Shown: one piece after another, positions 1 to 7,370 of the stretch
Position numbering within the stretch: the first letter of the stretch is position 1
Layout: each line of letters starts with the position of its first letter
Source of the DNA: JBOFWL01 sp051653605
GTDB lineage: Bacteria > Spirochaetota > Brevinematia > Brevinematales > Brevinemataceae
Reading direction: 5' to 3'
Assembly: GCA_051653605.1 (NCBI GenBank)
Contig: JBOFWL010000145.1
Span: 1-64,000 of the forward strand
DNA length: 64,000 nucleotides
Position numbers and translations under genes: made by a program
The notes under the pieces: generated by a model
Databases searched by the model: none
What the model was told of the DNA's origin: nothing
The model's input: only the letters and a program-made list of their open reading frames with translations

Positions 1-239
1 GTATTCGTCAAGGTTCGGTAATTAAGCGCCGTCGCTGCATTCGTTATGTATTGATCTACCACGTTCGTCACATAGTTTGTTCGTGTCGATAACACCGCAT
101 TCGTGAGCGATCTCAAGGAGATTTCCCCCACTGCGTTCGTGATCGTTGCTTCTCGAATCACCAAGTTCGTTGTAGTAACCGGCACTGCCACGGTATTCGT
201 CAAGGTTCGGTAATTAAGCGCCGTCGCTGCATTCGTTAT
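1..239. repeat. 192-bp-spaced direct repeat inside the TN-repeat coding region
   Basis: A 47-bp segment at 1-47 recurs identically at 193-239, a spacing of 192 bp or two 96-bp (32-codon) units. It encodes TNAATALNYRTLTNT on the minus strand. Less exact copies of the 96-bp unit continue to about 700. Confidence 0.9.
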
Positions 240-2225
240 AAAAACATCATAGATATTTGTTCGCGCATTTGTGACTAAGGATTCCTGAATATTCGTAATT
301 ATTCGAGGTAAAACTTGCTGTAAAGTATTCGTTACTGTCACCGTTCGGATATTTGTAACAAAATTAGTTGAAGGGACCAAATTCGTATTCGTCAAGGTTC
401 TAAGAACAAGTTCTCCAATTCGGTTAGTTTCTGTTACCGTAGTATAATTTGTAATAGTATTTGTATACACAGAGGCAATAATATTTGTAGCATCCCTAAC
501 AACAAGCTCCGTTGACTGCTGTGAAATTCGATCTTCAATAAGGTTTGTAACGTAGTTTGTAAAATACACAGGGATAATATTTGTTCGCTGAGAAAGCTCT
601 GTCGCTACATTCGTTACATAGATATCCCTTACATTTGTTATATAATTAGTAACATAATTTGGATTGAAGTTAGTAATGTTGCGCATACCAAGCTCTGCCA
701 TAGCATTGGTAATGTAGACATCAATAACGTTTGTTATAGTATTCGTAGAGAGATAAGTTCCATGATTTGTAATAAAGATAGGAATATACTCGTACTCTTG
801 GTTGGTATTTGTCACATATGCAGTGATTAAATTTGTATAATTATTTGTTGTTAAAACTTGAAGGATAGAAGAAAACTGGTTTGTAATAGTATTGGTGAAC
901 ATTGAGAAGATACGATTTGTCACCACATTAGTAAAGAGGTTTGTCACTGTTGTTGACAATCTATTGGTAAATGTTAAAATTTGCACCTCTGTTCTAGCAG
1001 GGCGAGCTGGAACATAAAACTCCTGTGCCGACAAGCGATTTGTCGTAGTAGGAAGAGGCATTTGAGGTAGATAAGCAAAATCAGTTGATGGAGGAGTAAT
1101 GGAACCTGGAAGACTAACGTTTGTACGGCCTGGGCCATAAACTGGAGGCTGAAAAGTAACTTCTGGCTTAGGAACAATTTGCGTCCGGAAACTATCTGCC
1201 AACCAAGGAATCACTAATGATTCCGTTGCCTTTCTATTTTCTAAAGCAGAAAAATATTGCTCGGCGATTTTTGCTTCCGAAGAACGAGAAAATCGAGACC
1301 GCAATAAGCCAAAAGCATAAAGCGATCTATTATAATCAGCGCGTCTTTCTGCAACTTGAGTAGGCAGTGTTTTCGTTTCTCCCAAATTAAAATAAGCTTG
1401 CGCCGTATAAAGAAGTAATAAAAGCCCATTATCATAAGCCCATGGTCTGAGGGGAGCCGTTTGCGCAAGAATCGTAATGACATCTGCATAACGCTTTTGC
1501 ATCATCAACGCTTCTGTATAAAGAATATAAACTTTATATCCATTTTCAGGATTTGGTTGTGAATCAATATAATTACGGATAAATCCAAGCGCTTCAGATG
1601 GTTTTCGAGCATCCAAAGCAATTATAGCAAGCATATAGTCGGCATAACGCGAGTTATACTTTGTTTTCCCTTCCATAAAGACTTCTTTTGCCGTATCGGG
1701 AGCATCCATAAGATAGTAAATATCTCCCAGTGAGTCAAAAACCTTACTAATATGAGGAAAAGTAGGAAATTTTTCCTTGATTGCAAGCAGAAAACGAACT
1801 TTTCGGCGATAATCTGTCTCAATAGATGCTAAAGCATATAAAGCATAAGGCGTATAAACAGATGAGGGAAATCGACGAACGAAATCTCTATATTTATCTT
1901 CCCAACCTGCTTCTTTGTTTTTGAAAGCTCTACTTGCATTTTGATATAAAGTAAAAGAACGAAAATCAGAACCAGGCAGTGGCTCTGTATCATCAAGAAT
2001 AGGAACAACATGAACATCCGTGCCAGGAAGGCTATCTGCTGAGCGTGATCTAGTAGGGATGGCTATTGATCTTGGTGAAGGCTCGTTTGGATTGAATACC
2101 TCAGGCCCCAGTCCATTTATATTTTGAGAACCAGACGTCCACTGAGAACCAGTACCAAAACCAGTAGTATTTTGGGCGTGAAGAACTGTTAGTGAGAATA
2201 GAAGAGAAAAGATGATTTTTTTCAC
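1..2225 (-). CDS. secreted TPR-like protein with Thr-Asn repeats (3' end missing)
   Basis: The reading frame is open from a GTG at 2223-2225 to the window edge, so the C-terminus is missing. The first 20 residues form a signal peptide (KK, then a Leu/Phe core, then HAQ). Residues about 60-320 look like TPR/Sel1-type helical pairs (YTPYALYALASIE, FDSLGDIYYLM). From about residue 410 to the edge the protein is almost entirely Thr-Asn rich, with TN every 3-10 residues and a 32-residue period. The upstream AGGGGT is a weak ribosome site. A periplasmic or surface-exposed structural protein is likely; the exact role is unknown. The lipoprotein at 22422 also has TN-rich stretches. Confidence 0.8.
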   Translation of the reverse strand, partial: MKKIIFSLLFSLTVLHAQNTTGFGTGSQWTSGSQNINGLGPEVFNPNEPSPRSIAIPTRSRSADSLPGTDVHVVPILDDTEPLPGSDFRSFTLYQNASRAFKNKEAGWEDKYRDFVRRFPSSVYTPYALYALASIETDYRRKVRFLLAIKEKFPTFPHISKVFDSLGDIYYLMDAPDTAKEVFMEGKTKYNSRYADYMLAIIALDARKPSEALGFIRNYIDSQPNPENGYKVYILYTEALMMQKRYADVITILAQTAPLRPWAYDNGLLLLLYTAQAYFNLGETKTLPTQVAERRADYNRSLYAFGLLRSRFSRSSEAKIAEQYFSALENRKATESLVIPWLADSFRTQIVPKPEVTFQPPVYGPGRTNVSLPGSITPPSTDFAYLPQMPLPTTTNRLSAQEFYVPARPARTEVQILTFTNRLSTTVTNLFTNVVTNRIFSMFTNTITNQFSSILQVLTTNNYTNLITAYVTNTNQEYEYIPIFITNHGTYLSTNTITNVIDVYITNAMAELGMRNITNFNPNYVTNYITNVRDIYVTNVATELSQRTNIIPVYFTNYVTNLIEDRISQQSTELVVRDATNIIASVYTNTITNYTTVTETNRIGELVLRTLTNTNLVPSTNFVTNIRTVTVTNTLQQVLPRIITNIQESLVTNARTNIYDVFITNAATALNYRTLTNTVAVPVTTTNLVIREATITNAVGEISLRSLTNAVLSTRTNYVTNVVDQYITNAATALNYRTLTN

Positions 2226-2347
2226 GGAAGACCCCTGACCTATATATTATGTGGGCTCACTCAAAAGTTGAGTCAACTCCATCATACGTTTCGGAATACT
2301 AGGGATAAAATCTTGAATAATTTATGATTATTTTAAATAAAAAAGAT

Positions 2348-2373
2348 AAAGGCTCCTAAAATTAGGAGCCTTT
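2348..2373 (-). terminator. intrinsic terminator after the ferredoxin gene
   Basis: A perfect 12-bp stem AAAGGCTCCTAA/TTAGGAGCCTTT with a 2-nt loop lies just past the ferredoxin stop codon. On the minus strand it is followed by a T-rich run. Confidence 0.85.
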
Positions 2374-2394
2374 ATGATAAATACAACAACGTTG

Positions 2395-2568
2395 TTAGCG
2401 TACGTGGATCGCATCCACAGGACATTGAGGAGTACATGCATCACAATCGATACAAGTGCCTTCGTCAATAACACGGGCAGAGCCGTTTACTTCACTGATA
2501 CATCCAACAGGACAAACAGGTTCACAAGAACCGCAGTTAATACAGGAATCGTTAATAAAATGAGGCAT
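2395..2568 (-). CDS. 2[4Fe-4S] ferredoxin, 57 aa
   Basis: This small gene encodes 57 residues. Two CxxCxxCxxxC motifs (Cys 9/12/15/19 and 39/42/45/49, the fourth followed by Pro) give the classic clostridial-type bacterial ferredoxin with two [4Fe-4S] clusters. It would be a cytoplasmic low-potential electron carrier, for example for pyruvate:ferredoxin oxidoreductase or hydrogenase. The start has a strong AAGGAG site 6 nt upstream. It stands alone between its own promoter/operator and a terminator, downstream of trmB. The redox partner is not visible in this window. Confidence 0.95.
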   Translation of the reverse strand: MPHFINDSCINCGSCEPVCPVGCISEVNGSARVIDEGTCIDCDACTPQCPVDAIHVR

Positions 2569-2610
2569 GGTGTTCTCCTTTTTTCCGCATATACGGATTA
2601 AAATATTACT

Positions 2611-2643
2611 ATCTTAGTATAACATATAATACTAAGATGTCAA
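2611..2643 (-). promoter_or_regulatory. ferredoxin promoter with embedded inverted-repeat operator
   Basis: Reading the minus strand, -35 TTGACA (2638-2643) and -10 TATACT (2616-2621) are separated by 16 nt. A perfect 10-bp inverted repeat, ATCTTAGTAT-N8-ATACTAAGAT (2611-2638), fills the space between the boxes and covers the -10. A dimeric repressor or redox regulator is the likely ligand, but its identity cannot be read from this sequence. Confidence 0.75.
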
Positions 2644-2661
2644 GCTGTCGTCAAAAAAAAA

Positions 2662-3255
2662 CTAGATCTTTTTAAAACTTAGATAAGAAATTGGACGAAG
2701 TGGGCTCATTTTGCGATAAAAAAGAGTAGGAAAGTCTTGAAAGATGTTTTGCTGAACAACAGGATTATAGAGACTCTCCCAGCCAGGAAGAGGCGTTAGC
2801 AGGTCGGCAACGCTGTGAGCGTATTCAGCAATATCAGAAACGAAAAAAAACTTTCCTTCAGGTTTAAGAACACGCAAGATATCTAAGGCAAAAGACGGGC
2901 GAAATAGTCTATTTTTCCACTGTCTAGTTTTCAACCATGGATCTGGAAAATTCATATGGATTTCGGAAAGCGATCCTTCTGGTAAAGATGCAAGAAAATC
3001 CTGCCCATCCCCACAATGCAAACGAGCATTATGAATATGCCGACGAGCAAGGCGAACCGCTGTTTTTTGAATGCGATCATTAGCGATATCAACCCCCAAC
3101 CACAATGTAGCATCATCTTTAGGGCACATATGCAGAAGAAAATCACCAGTACCACATCCCATATCCATACATAGGTTATTATATTCAGGAAGATCCCCCG
3201 AAAACTGAAGTAATTTCATCGCTTCAGCACGGTCTCTAGCAGGAAATCGGCGCAT
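2662..3255 (-). CDS. trmB: tRNA (guanine-N7-)-methyltransferase
   Basis: This enzyme methylates G46 of tRNAs using S-adenosylmethionine. The SAM-binding motif DMGCGTGDFL is near residue 32, and the family hallmark is present as NFPDPWLKTRQWKNRLF, matching the usual FPDPWxKxRHxKRR. At 197 residues it is slightly shorter than most homologues because the N-terminal extension is minimal. The start ATG overlaps the gatC stop codon by one base (TAATG), so the two genes are translationally coupled. The pairing has no obvious functional logic beyond both acting on tRNA. Confidence 0.92.
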   Translation of the reverse strand: MRRFPARDRAEAMKLLQFSGDLPEYNNLCMDMGCGTGDFLLHMCPKDDATLWLGVDIANDRIQKTAVRLARRHIHNARLHCGDGQDFLASLPEGSLSEIHMNFPDPWLKTRQWKNRLFRPSFALDILRVLKPEGKFFFVSDIAEYAHSVADLLTPLPGWESLYNPVVQQNIFQDFPTLFYRKMSPLRPISYLSFKKI

Positions 3256-3539
3256 TATTTTTTTATAACCTGAGGCACAATAATAAAGCCTTCATCCAAT
3301 TTAACAATATTTTCAGCAAGATCATCTTGTGTAAGCCCTGGGTTAATAACATCCGGGCGAGAGACTGGGGGGATATCAATTGATCGAACAGTAGGTTCTA
3401 AGCCTTCAAGCTCTAGACTTGCAATGGTGTCAACAAAGCCCAAAATATTATTCATACTAGTGTAAAGATTTTCTTTTTCTTCGGGACGGAGCTGAAGATA
3501 TGCCAAAGCAGCAATGCTGTCGGTTTCAAAAGGCGCCAT
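3255..3539 (-). CDS. gatC: Asp/Glu-tRNA amidotransferase subunit C
   Basis: The 94-residue protein matches GatC, the small subunit of the GatCAB complex that amidates Glu-tRNA(Gln) or Asp-tRNA(Asn). The N-terminal helix (IAALAYLQLRPEEKENL), the central helix (NNILGFVDTIASLELEGLEP) and the C-terminal strap (RPDVINPGLTQDDLAENIVKLDEGFIIVPQVI) are all recognisable. A TAGGAG site precedes the ATG. gatA and gatB are not adjacent, so the complex is encoded from separate loci. Confidence 0.93.
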   Translation of the reverse strand: MAPFETDSIAALAYLQLRPEEKENLYTSMNNILGFVDTIASLELEGLEPTVRSIDIPPVSRPDVINPGLTQDDLAENIVKLDEGFIIVPQVIKK

Positions 3540-3567
3540 AGTATTCTCCTATAAAACAGTGTGAAAT

Positions 3568-3596
3568 ATTATAACTATTTATCCATTTTTTTGCAA
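3568..3596 (-). promoter_or_regulatory. gatC-trmB promoter
   Basis: On the minus strand: -35 TTGCAA (3591-3596), 17-nt spacer, -10 TATAAT (3568-3573), 29 nt upstream of the gatC start. Confidence 0.8.
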
Positions 3597-3778
3597 GACT
3601 CTAGGCTCACATTTTTTTTATGCACACATTTTTGAACAAATATATTTTGATTTATTTTATTATTTCTAAAGGAATAATCGATTGTGCTTATTCAAAATTT
3701 CACGAGTATTGCACAATGAACATTCTCTTTTTAAAATTTATCTCTATATAAAACAATGATTTAACCAAATGTGTAAAA
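3579..3778. other. AT-rich dnaA upstream region with DnaA-box-like sites (possible oriC or autoregulatory region)
   Basis: The 324-bp gap between gatC and dnaA is very AT-rich. It holds TTATGCACA at 3618-3626 and, on the minus strand, TTTTACACA at 3770-3778; both fit the DnaA-box consensus TTWTNCACA. TTATCCATT at 3579-3587 is a weaker match inside the gatC promoter. These sites could mark the replication origin or only dnaA autoregulation. dnaN lies about 53 kb away, so the usual dnaA-dnaN origin context is absent. Confidence 0.45.
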
Positions 3779-3791
3779 TTTTAAAAATCTC

Positions 3792-3820
3792 TTGTTTTTT
3801 TTTGAATAATTTGATACAAT
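3792..3820 (+). promoter_or_regulatory. dnaA promoter
   Basis: -35 TTGTTT (3792-3797), 17-nt spacer, -10 TACAAT (3815-3820), giving a leader of about 38 nt before the dnaA ATG. Confidence 0.75.
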
Positions 3821-3863
3821 ACGGGACGTTCATATCACATAACAATTATTGGAAGGAAGAATC

Positions 3864-5192
3864 ATGGATTTTTGGAACAGCTTGCTTACTCGCATTCCCC
3901 AGCATATTGACTCTCAACTTGCTGATACAATCTTGCATCGTATCAGTTTACAGGAAATTCAAAATGACAGTCGTGTCGTTTTTCAGGCTGAGGATGAATT
4001 TACTAAAGGCTGGTTTGAGAAAAATGGCATACCCGTTATTGCTCAAATATTGAAAGAAGAGCAGCTTGTATACGAATTAGTCGTTGTCACAACGCCTAAG
4101 GATTCTGTGCAACCTGTGTCAACAGAGGTCTCTCTTACACGACGAAATAAAAGTGCTGGGCTTCATCTTTCATCCGAATTTACTCTTGAGCTATTTATCG
4201 GTGGACAATGCAATGAATTTCCACGTCATGCAGCGGCTAGTGTGCTGAAAGGCGGGAGTTCTTTCAATCCTCTCGTTATTTCTGGGCCTACGGGCAGCGG
4301 AAAAACGCACTTAGCGCAAGCCATTGCCCATGAATTTGTTAAAAATCACCCAGATAAGCGTGTTGTTTACGCTACTGGCGAAGAATTTATGAACGATTTC
4401 ATTAAAAATCTACAAGGTCAAGGTGGTTCCATGAACCACTTCCGCGATACTTATCGTCATTGTGATGTTCTTATTATTGATGATATTCAACTTCTCTCTG
4501 GAAAAAAAGAGGGCACTACCACCGAGCTTGGAAATATTTTTGATAAACTTATCAATCGTGGCGTACCTATGGTGTTTACAAGTAATAGAACGATTCGTAA
4601 TATTAAAGATTTTGATGAACGCCTAGCGGCTCGACTTGATGGAGGGCTTAGCGTAGAGCTTGTCTACCCCTCTTTTGAAACTCGTTGTGCTATTTTGATG
4701 ACGCTTGCCCAAAAAGAAAATATATCTATTGATAACAAAGTACTTACTCTTATTGCAGAAACGCTTGAAGGTGATGTTCGGCAATTAAAGAGTATGCTGT
4801 TTAAGATTGCTGCCTACGCCGACCTTAAGAAAAGCCACATCAGTATGAAAATGGCTACCGAGTTTTTATCAGATAAAATCCAAATTGATGTTCCTAAAGA
4901 TCTTTCTATTCCTGATATTCAAAAAGTTGTTGCTAAATTTTATGGTGTAACCCTATCTAATATCAAATCTGATAGTAAATTAGGTGCCTACACTCTTCCA
5001 CGACAAGTTGCGATGTATTTAGCAAACAAGCATACAAAGAATTCTTCTACAGAAATTGGGCAACTTTTTGGAAAATCTCACAGTACTGTGCTTAGATCGG
5101 CACAAAAAATCGAAGATACGCTTCCTAAAAGCATGGATCTTCGAAAACAAATTGATAAAATTCTCATCGAACTTACTGGGTCTCACCGATAG
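3864..5192 (+). CDS. dnaA: chromosomal replication initiator DnaA
   Basis: DnaA binds DnaA boxes and opens the origin. The AAA+ domain carries Walker A GPTGSGKTH near residue 141, Walker B VLIIDDIQ near 204 and the sensor region TSNRTIRNIKDFDERLAARL. The C-terminal DNA-binding domain ends with TEIGQLFGKSHSTVLRSAQKI, where the usual GRDHTTV signature reads GKSHSTV. The ATG at 3864 is preferred over the upstream TTG at 3849 because a GGAAGGA ribosome site lies at 3851-3857. The product has 442 residues with a short N-terminal linker. The 3' end overlaps truA tail-to-tail by 20 bp. Confidence 0.96.
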   Translation: MDFWNSLLTRIPQHIDSQLADTILHRISLQEIQNDSRVVFQAEDEFTKGWFEKNGIPVIAQILKEEQLVYELVVVTTPKDSVQPVSTEVSLTRRNKSAGLHLSSEFTLELFIGGQCNEFPRHAAASVLKGGSSFNPLVISGPTGSGKTHLAQAIAHEFVKNHPDKRVVYATGEEFMNDFIKNLQGQGGSMNHFRDTYRHCDVLIIDDIQLLSGKKEGTTTELGNIFDKLINRGVPMVFTSNRTIRNIKDFDERLAARLDGGLSVELVYPSFETRCAILMTLAQKENISIDNKVLTLIAETLEGDVRQLKSMLFKIAAYADLKKSHISMKMATEFLSDKIQIDVPKDLSIPDIQKVVAKFYGVTLSNIKSDSKLGAYTLPRQVAMYLANKHTKNSSTEIGQLFGKSHSTVLRSAQKIEDTLPKSMDLRKQIDKILIELTGSHR

Positions 5193-6024
5193 ATGGCTTG
5201 TTGCTCTCTTCGGTGTTTTCTTGGGGTGCTGGTTGCGATTGTCGCACAGCTGCCGCATGTAAAACCCTATCGTAGTGGGCTCGTTTAAAATATAAACCTT
5301 CTGCACCCACTGGTTTCCAAAGCGTTGGATCTAGTGGAGTGCCATTAAAGGCTGCTTCAATATCGTCCTTACTAATTTTTCCTCTTGCTACAGATAAACT
5401 TACGCCCAGCAGCATACGAATCATCCCGCGAAGAAATCCTTCTCCCTTGATAAAAAAAACTAAAATATCTCCATATTTTTTCACCTGAAAATAATCTACT
5501 CGTCGAATAGTAGTCTTTTTTAGGCGCTCTTGTGGCGTATATCCTGTGCAGAAATTCCTAAAATCATGCTCTCCAACAAAAAGCTTGAGTGTTTTTTTAA
5601 GAGTTTCATAATCAAAAGGTTGAGAATCATGAAACATCTTCGTAAAATAACGAGGTGGCAAGATATCTTTACAATAGATTAAATACATGTAAGTTCTTGC
5701 TGTACATGTAAATGTAGAATGAAACTTTTCCGATTCTTCTCTTACATTAAGAACCCTTATCGTCGGAGGAAGCATTCCATTGAGAACTTCTTTTATTTTT
5801 TCAAAAGGAATAATATTTGTTCGAGTTCTATAGTGAGCCGTATAACGTAAAGCATGCGCCCCCGAGTCCGTCCGCCCCGCCCCCCAGAGAAATATTTTTT
5901 CGTTATAGAGTTTGGTTAAGGTTTCTACCATTGTTGTTTGAACACTTGGAAAATCTTTTTGTAGGTGCCAACCTTTAAAAGCCGACCCCTCATAGGAAAG
6001 TTCTAAAGAATATGTTTTTTTCAT
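5173..6024 (-). CDS. truA: tRNA pseudouridine(38-40) synthase
   Basis: TruA isomerises uridines 38-40 in the anticodon arm of many tRNAs. The catalytic motif GAGRTDSGAHA is present, with the nucleophilic Asp at residue 53, and the C-terminal half has the expected FLRGMIRMLLG helix. An extra tail of about 30 residues rich in Gln, Glu and Ser follows the conserved domain and overlaps the dnaA 3' end on the other strand. No ribosome site precedes the ATG; instead the start lies 6 nt after a TATAAT -10 box, so the mRNA is probably leaderless. Confidence 0.94.
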   Translation of the reverse strand: MKKTYSLELSYEGSAFKGWHLQKDFPSVQTTMVETLTKLYNEKIFLWGAGRTDSGAHALRYTAHYRTRTNIIPFEKIKEVLNGMLPPTIRVLNVREESEKFHSTFTCTARTYMYLIYCKDILPPRYFTKMFHDSQPFDYETLKKTLKLFVGEHDFRNFCTGYTPQERLKKTTIRRVDYFQVKKYGDILVFFIKGEGFLRGMIRMLLGVSLSVARGKISKDDIEAAFNGTPLDPTLWKPVGAEGLYFKRAHYDRVLHAAAVRQSQPAPQENTEESNKPSIGETQ

Positions 6025-6030
6025 GCTATT

Positions 6031-6081
6031 ATTATAAAAGGGTTAAAAGCTCTTGTCAAGCTGGGTAAAAAATGCTACAAT
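6031..6081. promoter_or_regulatory. divergent promoter pair sharing a -35 element (truA and rhodanese lipoprotein)
   Basis: Minus strand: TTGACA (6054-6059), 17-nt spacer, TATAAT (6031-6036). Plus strand: TTGTCA (6053-6058), 17-nt spacer, TACAAT (6076-6081). The two -35 hexamers overlap by five bases. In both directions the start codon begins 6 nt outside the -10 box, near the expected transcription start, and neither gene has a ribosome site. Confidence 0.8.
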
Positions 6082-6086
6082 AAAAT

Positions 6087-6551
6087 ATGAGATATATTAT
6101 TATACTATTGTTATTTTTTTCAACAGGGTGTTCTCCTCGCAATAAAATTGGGTTTATTCGCTCTCAAAACACCTATCCTCGTATATACATCCTACCCGAT
6201 GAACTCAACCAGCGGCTATATAGCAATCCAAATTATTATATAATTATTGATACTCGACCCGCTAAAGTGTTTGAAAAGGCGCATATTCAAAATGCCATTA
6301 ACTACCCCTACCCTACTTCACGAAGCGAATTGCTCCAATATATTTCATCTATTCCACAGGGTAAGCCTATCGTTTTTTATAATGAAGATGGGAAACTTCC
6401 TTTTTCTCTAAGCCGACTTATGATCTATCAAAAAAATCCAACATTTTTCTTGGCATATGGATTTAAGTTATGGATTGGAAATATTGAAGGCCCCGATGCC
6501 AAAAATCAAAAAATAGAGAATCAACGCCGTTATGATAACTACCACTTATGA
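6087..6551 (+). CDS. rhodanese-like lipoprotein lacking the catalytic cysteine
   Basis: A short signal peptide ends in the lipobox STGC (Cys 15), so this is a lipoprotein. The rest is a rhodanese-like domain: YYIIIDTRPAKVFEKAHIQNAINYP matches the family's DvR...h.GHI.GAInip core. At the active-site loop the sequence reads PIVFYNEDGK, with Asn where the sulfur-carrying Cys would be, so sulfurtransferase activity is unlikely. The 3' end overlaps rsmA by 20 bp, which suggests coupled expression. The role is unknown; binding or scaffolding is more likely than catalysis. Confidence 0.8.
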   Translation: MRYIIILLLFFSTGCSPRNKIGFIRSQNTYPRIYILPDELNQRLYSNPNYYIIIDTRPAKVFEKAHIQNAINYPYPTSRSELLQYISSIPQGKPIVFYNEDGKLPFSLSRLMIYQKNPTFFLAYGFKLWIGNIEGPDAKNQKIENQRRYDNYHL

Positions 6552-7335
6552 TCCCTTTGGGGCTTCAAAAATCCGCAATTTACTTTCAAAAGAAAATCTT
6601 CATCTATCAAAGCAACGCGGTCAAAACTATCTTGTAAATCGAGCTTCTGCAGAGAAAATCGTAGAAGCCCTCCCTCCTTTAAAAGAAGATCAAACATACT
6701 TTGAAGTTGGTTCTGGTTTGGGGGCACTTACCGTTCTTCTTGCTGAAAAAGGAAAAGTTATTTCCATCGAGATAGATAGGGGCGTAATTCATGTTCTCTC
6801 ATCTCATTTTACTCATGAAAACGCAACTCTTGTCCACGCAGATTTTCTCAAATATGATTTTTCAAATCACCAAAATCTTCTTTTTATTTCAAATCTCCCT
6901 TACTCTATTTCGGGAGAAGCATTAAAAGTATTTATTGAAGAAAATTGTTTTCAAACAGGGGTGGTGATGTTGCAAAAAGAATTTGCAGATCGACTACTTG
7001 CCAGCCCTGGTTCCGATGCTTATGGGCCTCTATCAGTTATTGCTCAAAACTTTCTTACTATACGCAAATTATTCTTTGTTGGAAAAGGAAATTTCTTTCC
7101 TGTGCCAAAAGTAGACTCTCTTGTTGTATTACTTGAAAAAATTGATAATGGTCTTCCTCAAAAAGAATTTGGGCGTTTTGTAAAAACTCTTTTTGCTGCC
7201 AAAAGAAAAACTTTGGCAAATAATGCTCTACAAAGCCCTTGGCAAGAAATAGCCACGTGTTCCTATGCCAAAGATCGTCCGGATATGCTATCTCCAGAAG
7301 TATGGCGTGAATTATTTCTAAGCACTTTAAAATAG
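6532..7335 (+). CDS. rsmA: 16S rRNA (adenine1518-N6/adenine1519-N6)-dimethyltransferase
   Basis: RsmA (KsgA) dimethylates two adjacent adenines in helix 45 of 16S rRNA during small-subunit maturation. Visible motifs are the N-terminal KQRGQNYLVNRASAEKIV, the SAM-binding FEVGSGLGALT near residue 60 and the catalytic NLPYSIS near 122. The length of 267 residues is typical. The start ATG lies inside the end of the rhodanese lipoprotein gene. A strong terminator follows the stop. Confidence 0.94.
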   Translation: MITTTYDPFGASKIRNLLSKENLHLSKQRGQNYLVNRASAEKIVEALPPLKEDQTYFEVGSGLGALTVLLAEKGKVISIEIDRGVIHVLSSHFTHENATLVHADFLKYDFSNHQNLLFISNLPYSISGEALKVFIEENCFQTGVVMLQKEFADRLLASPGSDAYGPLSVIAQNFLTIRKLFFVGKGNFFPVPKVDSLVVLLEKIDNGLPQKEFGRFVKTLFAAKRKTLANNALQSPWQEIATCSYAKDRPDMLSPEVWRELFLSTLK

Positions 7336-7363
7336 AAAAACCCTCACAGAGTGTGAGGGTTTT
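7336..7363. terminator. bidirectional intrinsic terminator
   Basis: Stem CCCTCACA/TGTGAGGG (7341-7348/7352-7359) with a GAG loop, flanked by A-run and T-run. It serves rsmA and the convergent gene at 7371-8096. Confidence 0.9.
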
Positions 7364-7370
7364 GTTGTTT

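Noticed and set aside
2244..2276. Promoter of the TN-repeat gene (TTGACT with CATAAT or TAATAT) and the ACTCAA-N3-TTGAGT palindrome at 2259-2273
   Set aside because: The spacing between the possible -35 and -10 is 19-21 nt, too long to call with confidence.
2374..2601. Plus-strand 75-residue ORF
   Set aside because: It is the antisense of the ferredoxin gene, which has a strong RBS and perfect cluster motifs.
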